From the NCBI GenBank assembly GCA_046331545.1, contig JAXLQR010000002.1:310001-374000 (forward strand): a stretch of DNA of 64,000 nt, written 5' to 3'. Under the pieces are notes generated by a model that saw only the letters and a program-made list of their open reading frames with translations, did no database searches and had not been told where the DNA came from. The position numbers and the translations under genes were made by a program. Shown piece after piece: positions 32,236 through 40,592 of the stretch; position 1 is the stretch's first letter, and each line of letters begins with the position of its first letter. Origin of the DNA: JADJVL01 sp046331545 (GTDB lineage Bacteria; Acidobacteriota; Holophagae; Holophagales; Holophagaceae).

Positions 32236-34461
32236 TCAGTTCTTGATGATCCTCGGGGTAATGAAGATCAGCAGTTCGGCGTTCTTCTCCTCGTGGGTCT
32301 TGTTCCGGAACAGCCAGCCGATGAGGGGCAGCTTGGAGAGGAAGGGGACGCCGTTGGTGCCGTCGGAGGTGGTGTTGCTGTAGACGCCGCCGAGGATGGC
32401 CGTGCCGCCGTCGCGGACCAGGACCTGGGTCTCGATGGCCTTTCGCAGGATCGTGGGCGTGCCGTTCACGGTGCGGCTGAAGTCGGCCTCGGCCTTCTCC
32501 ACCTTGATGTCCATGATGATGGTGCCCTCGTTCGTGATCTGCGGGGTCACGTCGAGCTCGAGGTTGGCGTCGGCGAAGGCGACGGTGATGGCGCCGCCCT
32601 GCGCGCCGCCCTGCTGGGTCGGATAGGGGATCTTCTCCCCGGCCAGGATCTTGGCCTTCTTGTTGTTCTGGGTCACGACCTTCGGGGAGGAGACGATCTT
32701 GATCTTCCCGTCCTTCTCGAGGGCCTGGAGGATGAAGTTGACGCTGAACCGGTTGCTCAGGAACGAGACCCAGAACTCCCCGGCGGGCGAGTTGATGCTG
32801 GTGACGCCCTCCTTGCCGGGGGTGAAGGCGACGGCCGCGGCGTTCTGGCCCAGCCCCGGGCGGTTGTTGACGCTGTTCCAGGACGGGGAATCGAAGGCGC
32901 CCCAGGGGGCGGCGACCCCGCCGACGGTGAGGTCCGCCGCGCCGGTGTTGGCGGTCGGCCACTTCACGCCGAAGGCCTTCTCGTAGCTGCCCGTGGCCTC
33001 CACCACCCGCGCCTCGATCTGCACCTGCTGGATCTGGACGTCCAGCTGGGAGATGAGGTCGTCGATCACCACGAGGTTGCTGGAGAGGTCCGTGATGATG
33101 AGGGTGTTGGTGCGGTCGTCGAGGATCACGCTGCCGCGCTTGGTGAGCATCTTCTCGATGATGGACTTGACCTCGGCCACCTTCGCGTAGGAGAGCGGGC
33201 GGGTGATGCTCTGCAGCGGCCCGGCGAGGGCCTTGGCCTCGTCCAGCTTCCTGCGGTCCTCCTCCTCCTCCTGGAGCTTCTTGATCTTGGCGACGCGGAG
33301 CACGCCGTTCTGGATCTCCTTGCCGAGCCCGGCGTTCTTGAGCACGACGTCCAGGATCTGGTCCCAGGGGGTGTCGGTGAACTTGAAGTTGTAGATGCCC
33401 TGGACGTCCTGGTCCATGACGAGGTTCAGGTGGCCGGCGTCCGCGAGGATGCCCAGGAACACCTTGATGTCCGCGTTCTGGACGTCGATGGACATCTTGG
33501 AGCCCTTCCACAGGGTCGGGGCGTCCGCGAGGGTCTTGCCGCTGCGGGCCTGGCTGTCCCGCGGGACCTGCAGAGGCGCGGGGGCGGCGGCGGTCGCCGC
33601 GGAGCCGAGGCTCAGGGGCAGGAGGGAGGACGCCGACAGGCTGGGCAGGGACTGGACCGAGGCTCCCACGGCGGGCATGGCCTGCAGGGGAGCCTTGGGG
33701 GCCGTCAGTGCGGGCTGCGGGGCCTCGGGAGCGGGCTCCGGCCGGGTCTCCGCGACCTTCGTCTCCACCCGGGCGGGAACCGGCGCGGGTTCGGCGGCGG
33801 CAGGCGCCGCGGCCACCTTCTCGGCTGCCTTGGTCTCGGGCGCCTTCGTCTCGGGCGCGGGGGCCTCCGGGGAGGCGCTGGCGGTCAGGACTTCGGTCTC
33901 CATGGGCTTCGGCAGGACCGGCATGGAGACGACCACGGGCGCGACGTCCGCGGCCGGTTCGGCCGACGGACGGGAGGCGGGGGCCTGGAGGCCGGGCATG
34001 AGCCTGGCGGTGGAGGCGCCCGTGCCGGCGTTGAGGTTCACCATCACGCCGCCGGGAACGGTCCCGACCAGGACCTGGGTGCCTTCCTTCACCTCCAGGA
34101 CCAGTCGGGTGACCGGCGTGGGGGCGACCTCGAACTGGGCGAGTCGGGTCTTGAGGATGAGCGGATGCTGGAGGGCCGCCAGGTCCTTCCGGGAGGGCTG
34201 GGTGCCGCGGTCCACGCCGGGCAGGTCCACCACGATCCGCAGGGGATTGGAGAGCACTTGGAGGCGGGGCGTGCCGGCATAGCCGGGAAGGTCGAGCTTC
34301 AGGGAGGCCGAACGCGCGTCCTGGGACGCGAGGGAGGCGCCCTGGAGGGAGGCCCCGGGGGCGCCCTCGGCGGCCGGCGCGTAGGCCGCGAGCGGCATGG
34401 ACGGGGAACCCGCCACGAAGACGCTTCCGGCCACGAGCAGGGAACTCAGGCGAGCATTCAT
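32236..34461 (-). CDS. pilQ: Type IV pilus secretin PilQ
   Basis: 741-residue outer-membrane secretin through which the pilus passes. The signal peptide at residues 1-27 is followed by an AMIN domain (about 40-150, LQVLSNPLRIVVDLPGV). A Pro/Ala/Glu-rich linker runs to ~320, then a short STN-like region and N1 domain lead into the secretin domain (ANTLIITD-type DRTNTLIITDL, and the C-terminal gate VPFLSKLPLIGWLFR, ending ELLIFITPRIIKN). ATG at 34461 has AGGAGG 9 nt upstream and overlaps the pilP stop (ATGA). It is the last gene of the pilMNOPQ operon. Confidence 0.95.
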   Translation of the reverse strand: MNARLSSLLVAGSVFVAGSPSMPLAAYAPAAEGAPGASLQGASLASQDARSASLKLDLPGYAGTPRLQVLSNPLRIVVDLPGVDRGTQPSRKDLAALQHPLILKTRLAQFEVAPTPVTRLVLEVKEGTQVLVGTVPGGVMVNLNAGTGASTARLMPGLQAPASRPSAEPAADVAPVVVSMPVLPKPMETEVLTASASPEAPAPETKAPETKAAEKVAAAPAAAEPAPVPARVETKVAETRPEPAPEAPQPALTAPKAPLQAMPAVGASVQSLPSLSASSLLPLSLGSAATAAAPAPLQVPRDSQARSGKTLADAPTLWKGSKMSIDVQNADIKVFLGILADAGHLNLVMDQDVQGIYNFKFTDTPWDQILDVVLKNAGLGKEIQNGVLRVAKIKKLQEEEEDRRKLDEAKALAGPLQSITRPLSYAKVAEVKSIIEKMLTKRGSVILDDRTNTLIITDLSSNLVVIDDLISQLDVQIQQVQIEARVVEATGSYEKAFGVKWPTANTGAADLTVGGVAAPWGAFDSPSWNSVNNRPGLGQNAAAVAFTPGKEGVTSINSPAGEFWVSFLSNRFSVNFILQALEKDGKIKIVSSPKVVTQNNKKAKILAGEKIPYPTQQGGAQGGAITVAFADANLELDVTPQITNEGTIIMDIKVEKAEADFSRTVNGTPTILRKAIETQVLVRDGGTAILGGVYSNTTSDGTNGVPFLSKLPLIGWLFRNKTHEEKNAELLIFITPRIIKN

Positions 34462-34919
34462 TTTTTGGCCTCCTCGCGCTTGAAGGTCTTCTTGACCACG
34501 CGGAACGCGGTCTGGACGCTGGAATTCACGTCCCATTGGTGGAAAGTGACGGACTTGTCATCAATGGCCGCGATCATGCCGTCCCGGAACTTGAACCCGA
34601 CGGGCAGCCAGCGGACCATTCCGCGGCTGTCCGAGACGACGGCGAGCGTCTTGCCATCCTTCTTGACCACTCCCTTGACGGAGATGTCGTCCACGAGGTC
34701 GCCGCCCTTCACGACGTCGATCTCCGTGGGGGACTGGAAGGGGTCCCGGGTGAGGGTGGGCTTGTAGGGGGTCGCCCGCTGGGCGATCAGGTCCTCGGGG
34801 GTGGGTCCGGCCGGCTTGGCGTCCGCCGCGGGTTCGGCCGGCTTCGCGGGTTCCTGGCCGGCCAGGCCGAGGCCGGCGGCAAGGACCAGGAGGAGGGGAA
34901 TGGGTCGGGTTCGGATCAT
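34458..34919 (-). CDS. pilP: Type IV pilus assembly protein PilP
   Basis: 153-residue inner-membrane-associated periplasmic protein that links PilNO to the PilQ secretin. An N-terminal hydrophobic signal (PLLLVLAAGLGLAG) lacks a clear lipobox Cys, unlike many PilP lipoproteins. A Pro/Ala-rich linker precedes the beta domain (RDPFQSPTEI; LVDDISVKGVVKKDGKTLAVV; RWLPVGFKFRDGMIAAI). It is coupled to pilQ by ATGA. Confidence 0.88.
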   Translation of the reverse strand: MIRTRPIPLLLVLAAGLGLAGQEPAKPAEPAADAKPAGPTPEDLIAQRATPYKPTLTRDPFQSPTEIDVVKGGDLVDDISVKGVVKKDGKTLAVVSDSRGMVRWLPVGFKFRDGMIAAIDDKSVTFHQWDVNSSVQTAFRVVKKTFKREEAKK

Positions 34920-34926
34920 GGAATCC

Positions 34927-35556
34927 TCAGTCGTCCCCGCCCTTGCCGCCGGCGGGCCTGGGCTTCGGCGCGGGCTTGGCGGCCGGGCCGGGGGCCGCGG
35001 CGTCCGGTGGAGGCGCGGGGTTGTAGACGAAGGCGCTGATCCGGCAGGTGACGACCGCGGGGAACACGGAGCCCTTCTGGTTGTCCACCCGGCGGAACGA
35101 CATCTCCGAGAGGTTGATGATCTTCTCGTAGCCCGAGATCAGGGAGGCGAACTGGCCGAAGGAGTGGTAGCCGACCCGGTAGTTGAACTTGACCGGATAC
35201 TCCTTGTAGTAGTTCTTGGACGCGGGGGTCTCGAGGCTGAAGGAGGTCTGGTCGATCCCGGCGGTGTCCGCCAGCTTCTTGATGCGGATGGTCATCTCGG
35301 CCCGGTCCTGCTCCGTGGGCATGATCTTGATGAGCTCCTCGATCCGCTTCTCCTGGTTGGCGACCTCGATCTTGAGCTTCTCGTAGTTCGCCTTCAGGCC
35401 GTTGCCCTTGTCCACCTCCTTCTGGAGGTTCTCGATGGTGGCGAGGGTGGCCTTCAGCTCGTCCCGCTTGCCGTTGAGGGCGAAGTACCAGAGGGCGGCG
35501 ACCACCACGCCCGCGGCGGCCCCGATCCCGATCTGCTTGGTGAGTTGGGGGTTCAT
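34927..35556 (-). CDS. pilO: Type IV pilus assembly protein PilO
   Basis: 209-residue bitopic protein: a membrane helix (GAAAGVVVAALWYFAL) is followed by a coiled coil (residues 30-85, KATLATIENLQKEVDKGN) and a ferredoxin-like periplasmic domain (FNYRVGYHSFGQFASLISGYEKIINL). The C-terminal tail is Pro/Ala/Lys-rich. It pairs with PilN in the alignment complex; the two genes are 9 bp apart. Confidence 0.93.
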   Translation of the reverse strand: MNPQLTKQIGIGAAAGVVVAALWYFALNGKRDELKATLATIENLQKEVDKGNGLKANYEKLKIEVANQEKRIEELIKIMPTEQDRAEMTIRIKKLADTAGIDQTSFSLETPASKNYYKEYPVKFNYRVGYHSFGQFASLISGYEKIINLSEMSFRRVDNQKGSVFPAVVTCRISAFVYNPAPPPDAAAPGPAAKPAPKPRPAGGKGGDD

Positions 35557-35565
35557 CGCATCTCC

Positions 35566-36156
35566 TCAGGCCGGGTTCTGGAGGTCGAAGGAGAGCGAGA
35601 ATTCGAGGTTCGTGCCCTTTCGCTCGGCGCCCGGGTAGTTGATGTTCTTGAACCAGCGGGTCCGGCTCTGCAGCCGGGTGTAGAAGAGATTGATGGCCTC
35701 GAAGGTGCGGGCCTCCCCCTTGATGCTGATGTTCATCCCGCGCTGGGTGATCTCGCGGAACCAGACGTCGTCGGGCAGGCTGTTGGCGAGCTCCTCCAGG
35801 AAGTGGACCGGGAGCTGCTGGTTCTTCCGCAGCCCCTGCATGATCTCCTCCTTCTTGGCGAGCATCTCCTTCTTGTCGCGGAACTGCCGCTCGAGGTCGA
35901 TGTACTTCTTGAGTTCGTCGCGCTGGCGCTCGAGGTCGGCCTTCTTCGCTTCCGCCCGCTGCACCTCGTTGCCGAGGAAGATGTGGTAGACGCCGCCGAT
36001 GGAGGCGAAGAGGAGGAACACGATGCCGCCGGCGATGGGCAGGCTGGAGCGGCCTCCGCCCTCGACCTCCCCGTAGATCTGGGCCGGTTCAGCCCGGTCG
36101 GCCTTCTTCCCGCCCCCCTGCGCGAGGGCGTCGCCGAGGAGATTTATCTTGATCAT
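35566..36156 (-). CDS. pilN: Type IV pilus assembly protein PilN
   Basis: 196-residue bitopic protein. The N-terminal MIKINLLGDALAQ carries the conserved I-x-x-NLL motif that docks into PilM. A membrane helix (IAGGIVFLLFASIGGVYHIFL) precedes a long coiled coil (AEAKKADLERQRDELKKY) and a ferredoxin-like domain (DVWFREITQRGMNISIKGEA). ATG overlaps the pilM stop (ATGA). Confidence 0.94.
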   Translation of the reverse strand: MIKINLLGDALAQGGGKKADRAEPAQIYGEVEGGGRSSLPIAGGIVFLLFASIGGVYHIFLGNEVQRAEAKKADLERQRDELKKYIDLERQFRDKKEMLAKKEEIMQGLRKNQQLPVHFLEELANSLPDDVWFREITQRGMNISIKGEARTFEAINLFYTRLQSRTRWFKNINYPGAERKGTNLEFSLSFDLQNPA

Positions 36157-37235
36157 CGGTCCCCCACTTGGCGAAGCGCCAGGCCGACCGCCACGGTGGC
36201 CGAGCAGCCGATGTCCCTGGCCGCGGCGGGATCCACGCTGCGGTCGTCGAACTCGATGAGCAGGAAGGGATTCATCCGCTCGACCGAGACCCGGAGGCGG
36301 TCCGAAAGCACGTCCGTCAGGCCGGCCACCTTGGCGCTCCCCCCCGCCAGGAGGACGCGGTCCAGACGGTCCACCTTGAAGCTGGACCGGAAGAAGTCGA
36401 TGGTGCGGCTGAGTTCGTCGGCGAAGCCGTCCGCGATGGCCGCCAGGCTGGGGGCGACCTCGTCAGGGTTCCGGCCCTCGGCCGACTGCCCCTGCTTGAG
36501 CATCTCCGCGCCTTCCGGGCTCACCCCCCAGTCCTCCACCAGCTTGTCCGTGAAGCGGTGCCCGCCCCAGGCGATGTCGCGCCAGAAGACGGACCGGTTG
36601 CCGACGAGGATGGCCAGGTTCGTGAAGTTCGCGCCGATGTTCACCAGGGCGACGACCTCGTCGCTGTTGCCGGGGGTGCTGTTGGCCTCGTAGGCGTTCT
36701 GGAGCGCGAAGACGTCCACGTCCACCACCAGGGGCCGCGCCCCGGCCTGGGCCACGCAGCTCGCGTAGGACTCGAGCTTGTCCTTGCGGCAGGCCACGAG
36801 CACCACGTCCATGTTCCCTTCGGAGGCCCGCTCCTCCAGCACCGCGTAATCCAGGGCGTAGGAGTCGAGGCCCTGGCCCGCGGGGAAGAAGCTCTCGGCC
36901 TCCCAGCGGACGGATTCAGCGAGTTCCGCCGGGCTCATCAGCGGGAACGTCACCTTTTTGACCATCACCTGCTGGCCGGACACGGAAATGGCGACGTCCC
37001 TGGACTTGATCTTCTGCTCCGCCAGGACCTGGCGGATCGCGGAGGCCACGGCGTTCGAATCCATGATCTCGCCGTCCACGATCGCTTCGGCCGGGACGGA
37101 GACCATGCCGAGCTTTTGCAGGCGGTAGCGCTGGGAACTTCCCTTCCCCACGGCCTGGAGCTCACAGACTTTCACCGCGCCCGAACCGATGTCCAGGCCG
37201 ACAAGCGTTTTGCTCTTGCTGCCGAAAAGACCCAC
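36153..37235 (-). CDS. pilM: Type IV pilus assembly protein PilM
   Basis: 360-residue actin-like cytoplasmic ATPase-fold protein that binds the PilN tail and organises the pilus machine. The nucleotide-fold motifs are VGLDIGSGAVKVCEL (phosphate 1), VVALVNIGANFTNLAI (phosphate 2) and RVLLAGGSAKVAGL (adenosine). The GTG start at 37235 has GAGG 7 nt upstream. The promoter at 37269-37296 makes it the first gene of pilMNOPQ. Confidence 0.95.
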   Translation of the reverse strand: MGLFGSKSKTLVGLDIGSGAVKVCELQAVGKGSSQRYRLQKLGMVSVPAEAIVDGEIMDSNAVASAIRQVLAEQKIKSRDVAISVSGQQVMVKKVTFPLMSPAELAESVRWEAESFFPAGQGLDSYALDYAVLEERASEGNMDVVLVACRKDKLESYASCVAQAGARPLVVDVDVFALQNAYEANSTPGNSDEVVALVNIGANFTNLAILVGNRSVFWRDIAWGGHRFTDKLVEDWGVSPEGAEMLKQGQSAEGRNPDEVAPSLAAIADGFADELSRTIDFFRSSFKVDRLDRVLLAGGSAKVAGLTDVLSDRLRVSVERMNPFLLIEFDDRSVDPAAARDIGCSATVAVGLALRQVGDR

Positions 37236-37268
37236 TGGGAGCCTCGCTTAGGTGATGAATGGTTCTAA

Positions 37269-37296
37269 ATTCTAACGCTACTCAAGTGTACGTCAA
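37269..37296 (-). promoter_or_regulatory. Promoter of pilMNOPQ
   Basis: On the minus strand TTGACG (-35, forward 37291-37296), a 16-bp spacer and TAGAAT (-10, forward 37269-37274) lie 34 bp before the pilM start. This is the best sigma-70-type match in the window, in an unusually AT-rich 60-bp stretch. The -35 box overlaps the stop codon of the upstream phosphatase gene. Confidence 0.7.
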
Positions 37297-38081
37297 GCAT
37301 TTCCCTCAGATGGACCCACCTCTTCGGATTCGACCGCAGCGAGGATGACCGTGACATTATCCTCGCCGCCGTTCTCCTTAGCTCGTGAAACCAGACGATT
37401 TACCGCGTCCTCGAGCGAAGTGGATTCATTCACGATGTTCCAAATATCCTGATCGCTGACCATTCCTGACAGGCCATCCGAGCAAAGCAAAAGACGATCC
37501 ATTTCCCCGAGTTCGAGTTCCTGGATGGCGACATCGAGGTCCCCCCCATTCCCGAGGGCCTGGGTGATCACGTTCCGGAAGGGGTGGACCCGGGCTTCGG
37601 AGGGGGTGAGGATCCCATGGGCGACCTGCTCGGCGACCCAGGAGTGGTCGCGGGTGACCTGGACGATGCCCTCCCTGCCCACGAGATAGGCCCGGGAGTC
37701 CCCCACGTGGGCCATGGTCACCTTCCGTCCGTGGACCAGGCAGGCCACCACCGTGGAGCCCATGGTCTCCCGCTCGGGGTTGGTCTTGATGTCCTCGGCG
37801 ATGGCCTGGTCGCTCAGGAGGAGCGCGACCTTCAGCCGGTTGCCGTCGTAGTTCAGGTTGACGTCGTATTCCAGGGGCCAGGTCCGGTCCTTCTCGACGG
37901 TCTGGGAGATGAAGTGGGCCACCCGGTCCACGACGATCTTGCTGGCGATCTCCCCGGCCGCGTGGCCCCCCAGCCCGTCCGCGACCACGAGCAGGCCGAG
38001 CTCCGTGTCCAGGAGGAGGTTGTCCTCGTTGTGCTTCCGGACGCAGCCGACATCGGTTTTGCCTGCGGCGATCAAGCGCAT
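37293..38081 (-). CDS. PP2C-family serine/threonine phosphatase
   Basis: 262-residue PPM phosphatase with full metal site: VRKHNEDNLLL, VVADGLGGHAAGEIAS, AHVGDSRAYLVGREG, LLLCSDGLSGMV and GGEDNVTVILAAV. It is shorter than the 29.7-kb paralogue and has no tail. ATG at 38081 has AAGGG about 7 nt upstream; an ATG at 38087, overlapping the J-domain stop, would add two residues. It is coupled to the J-domain gene and lies just upstream of the pil operon, so phospho-control of pili is possible but inferred. Confidence 0.9.
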   Translation of the reverse strand: MRLIAAGKTDVGCVRKHNEDNLLLDTELGLLVVADGLGGHAAGEIASKIVVDRVAHFISQTVEKDRTWPLEYDVNLNYDGNRLKVALLLSDQAIAEDIKTNPERETMGSTVVACLVHGRKVTMAHVGDSRAYLVGREGIVQVTRDHSWVAEQVAHGILTPSEARVHPFRNVITQALGNGGDLDVAIQELELGEMDRLLLCSDGLSGMVSDQDIWNIVNESTSLEDAVNRLVSRAKENGGEDNVTVILAAVESEEVGPSEGNA

Positions 38082-38083
38082 CG

Positions 38084-38812
38084 TCATCCCTTCTTCGCGA
38101 CCTTGCCCCAGAGGGCCTGGAGGCGATCCTTCAGTTCCGCGGCCGCGGCTGCGGCCTTGCCCCCGGGAGCGCCCTTCCCCGCGGCGGCCTTGGCCTCGGC
38201 GGCGGCGGCCTTCGCCTCCGCCTTGAAGTACTTGTGGTTCGGCGCGACCCGCCGGGCCTCCTGGAGCATGCGGTCCGCCCGGGCCTGCATCCCCTCCGCC
38301 CGGAAGAGCTCCGCGAGCCGGATCTGGGAGTCGATGTCCTTGGGCTCGAGGCGGAGGGCCGTCTCGAAGCAGCGGATCATCGCGCGCCGGTTCCCGGTGG
38401 ACTTCTCGATGAGGTCCGCCATGAGCGTGTGGTAGGGGGCCTTGTTCGGGTCCAGCCGGATGGCGTACTGGACCAGGCCGAGGGCGCGTTCGAGGTCCCC
38501 CTGGGCCAGGGACTCCTTGGCCTCGGTGAACCAGTCGTCCGGGGTCCGCTCGGGGATCGGCGTCCGCTTGGGTTCAGGCGCCGCGGAAGGCGCCGCCTGC
38601 CGGCTGAACTGGTCCTCGTAGGCGCGCCGCTTGTCCGGGTCCTTCAGCGCGTTGAAGGCCTCCGAGAGCATCCGGAACCGGTCCTCCGCGGCGGCCTTCT
38701 GGTCCCCCGAGAAGCGGTCCGGGTGCCACTGCTTGGCGAGGCGGTGGTAGGCCGACTTGATCTCGTCCATGGAGGCGCCGGGCAGCAATTCCAGGATCTC
38801 GAAAGGGTTCAT
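38084..38812 (-). CDS. J-domain protein with TPR region
   Basis: 242 residues. The N-terminal J domain (1-65) has the HPD motif in LAKQWHPDRFSGD and the following FRMLSEAFNALKDPDKRRAY. After a Pro-rich linker, a helical repeat region (95-205) contains TPR-like units (LVQYAIRLDPNKAPYHTLMADLI; CFETALRLEPKDIDSQIRLAELF). An Ala/Lys-rich tail follows. The J domain would stimulate a DnaK-type ATPase; the TPRs may choose the client. MNPFEIL at ATG 38812 is taken as start; an upstream TTG adds two residues. Confidence 0.88.
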   Translation of the reverse strand: MNPFEILELLPGASMDEIKSAYHRLAKQWHPDRFSGDQKAAAEDRFRMLSEAFNALKDPDKRRAYEDQFSRQAAPSAAPEPKRTPIPERTPDDWFTEAKESLAQGDLERALGLVQYAIRLDPNKAPYHTLMADLIEKSTGNRRAMIRCFETALRLEPKDIDSQIRLAELFRAEGMQARADRMLQEARRVAPNHKYFKAEAKAAAAEAKAAAGKGAPGGKAAAAAAELKDRLQALWGKVAKKG

Positions 38813-39108
38813 GGGCAACTGGACTTCGAGGACGAAGAACGCGGGTGGAGGGGGACCGGCCTGGTCAGGTGGGAGCTGTGTGGATGGTAGCCTATTTCCA
38901 ACAGGAAGGTAGGGGGAGTCCCCATGCTAGCGGTATGGGGTGGTGCGGGAGAAGCGGGACCCAGGATCACCAGGACCCGCCCGCCTGGCAATCGGCAATC
39001 GTCCGCGGGGCTCCGGCGCCTCCTTCCAGGCGGGGCTGCCGCGCCGACCCGGGCCATGGCGAGGCGGGAGGTTGATGGCACACTGGGGGGTCCGGGAGCC
39101 GATGACCG
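38813..39108. other. Non-coding divergent spacer
   Basis: 296 bp between the leftward J-domain gene and the rightward amidase. It contains a 9-bp inverted repeat CCCGCCTGG/CCAGGCGGG (38980-38988 and 39026-39034) and a shorter CCCCAT/ATGGGG pair near 38920-38940. No RNA family or credible small gene was recognised; it presumably carries both promoters. Confidence 0.4.
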
Positions 39109-40584
39109 ATGCCTGCTGGCGCTGTGATGGAGTGGAGGGAGGGGCTGGACCGCGGCGATTTCAGCGCCCAGGACCTGGCCCGGGCCTCCCTCGACGCCAT
39201 GGAGGCCCATGACGACCGCCTGAACGCCATCCTGTGGACGGACCGGGAGGCGGTGCTGGAGGCCGCGCGCGAGGCGGACCGGCGCCTCGCCCGGGGCGAG
39301 CGCACCCCCGTGCTCGGCGCGCCCGTGGTCCTGAAGGACAACCTCAGCCTGGCCGGCGCCCCCATGACCTGCGGCTCGCGCGTGCTCGAAGGCTATCGCC
39401 CGCCCCAGGACGCCACGGTGGTGGAGCGGCTGAAGCGCGCGGGCGCGGTGCCCCTGGCCAAGGCCAATCTCGACGAGTTCGCCATGGGATCCAGCGGCGA
39501 GTACTCCGCCTTCGGCGCGACGCGGAACCCCTGGGATCCGGACCGGGTGCCCGGGGGAAGCAGCAGCGGCTCGGTCGTGGCGGTCGCGGCGGGCTACGCG
39601 CCCCTGGCCCTGGGCAGCGACACCGGGGGATCGGTGCGCCTGCCGGCGGGCTTCTGCGGGACGACGGCCCTGCGGCCCACCTATGGAGTGCTCAGCCGGA
39701 GCGGCCTCGCCGCGATGGCGTCCAGCCTCGACGTGCCGGGGCCGGTGGCCCGCAGCGCGGCGGATCTCGCCCGCTGCCTCTCGGTGCTGGCGGGCCGCGA
39801 CCCGCGGGACGCCACCTCCATCGACCTGCCCGGGACGGACCGGCTCGATCCCCTGAGGCCCGCGGAGCTCCGGGGCCTCCGCGTCGGCCTGCCCCGGGAA
39901 TACTTCGGGCCCGGCATCGATGCTGGCGTGCGGTCCGCGGTGGCGGCGGCGCTGGCGGTCCTGGAGTCGAACGGCGCGGTCCTCTCCGAGGTTTCACTGC
40001 CCCACACCGAGGTCGCCCTCGACGTCTACTACCTCCTGTGCACCAGCGAAGTCAGCAGCAACCTGAGCCGCTACGACGGCGCCCGGTTCGGACCGGGGCA
40101 TCCGGGCGCGACCTTCCGCGAGGCCGTGGAGGCCGCCCGGGACGCGGGTCTGGGCCCGGAGGTCAAGCGCCGGATCCTCCTGGGCGCCTTCTGCCTCAGC
40201 CGCGGGTGGTACGAAGCCTACTACCTGAAGGCCCAGCGGGCCCGCGCCCTCGTCTGCCGGGACTTCGAGCGGGCCTTCGCGACGGTGGACGTCCTCGCCA
40301 CGCCCACCAGCCCCTTCCTCCCCTTCGAGCTCGGGGCCCGGGCCGCCGACCCCCTCGCCATGCACCTGGCGGACGCCTACAGCGTGGCCGGTCCGCTGGC
40401 CTCCCTGCCCTGCCTCTCCCTGCCCGCGGGCTTCGCGCCCTCCCCGTCCGACCCGTCACGGCGCCTGCCGGTGGGGCTCCAGCTCATCGGCCCCGCCCGG
40501 GCGGACGTCCGCCTCCTCGAGATCGCCCACGCCTTCCAGCTCGCCACCGACCACCACCGCCAGGCCCCGGACCTGTCCGCCTAG
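39109..40584 (+). CDS. GatA-like amidase (amidase signature)
   Basis: 491-residue amidase-signature enzyme, closest in layout to GatA, the glutaminase subunit of tRNA-dependent amidotransferase. The Ser-cisSer-Lys triad is visible: Lys in VVLKDNLSLAG, and the two Ser in GGSSSGSVVAVAAG and SDTGGSVRLPAGFCG. The GatA-type PTYGVLSRSGLAAMASSLDVPGP is present, as is the start RGDFSAQDLARASL. gatB and gatC are not adjacent, so it could also be a stand-alone amidase. ATG 39109 is used; ATG 39127 is an alternative. Confidence 0.88.
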   Translation: MPAGAVMEWREGLDRGDFSAQDLARASLDAMEAHDDRLNAILWTDREAVLEAAREADRRLARGERTPVLGAPVVLKDNLSLAGAPMTCGSRVLEGYRPPQDATVVERLKRAGAVPLAKANLDEFAMGSSGEYSAFGATRNPWDPDRVPGGSSSGSVVAVAAGYAPLALGSDTGGSVRLPAGFCGTTALRPTYGVLSRSGLAAMASSLDVPGPVARSAADLARCLSVLAGRDPRDATSIDLPGTDRLDPLRPAELRGLRVGLPREYFGPGIDAGVRSAVAAALAVLESNGAVLSEVSLPHTEVALDVYYLLCTSEVSSNLSRYDGARFGPGHPGATFREAVEAARDAGLGPEVKRRILLGAFCLSRGWYEAYYLKAQRARALVCRDFERAFATVDVLATPTSPFLPFELGARAADPLAMHLADAYSVAGPLASLPCLSLPAGFAPSPSDPSRRLPVGLQLIGPARADVRLLEIAHAFQLATDHHRQAPDLSA

Positions 40585-40592
40585 GAGATCCC

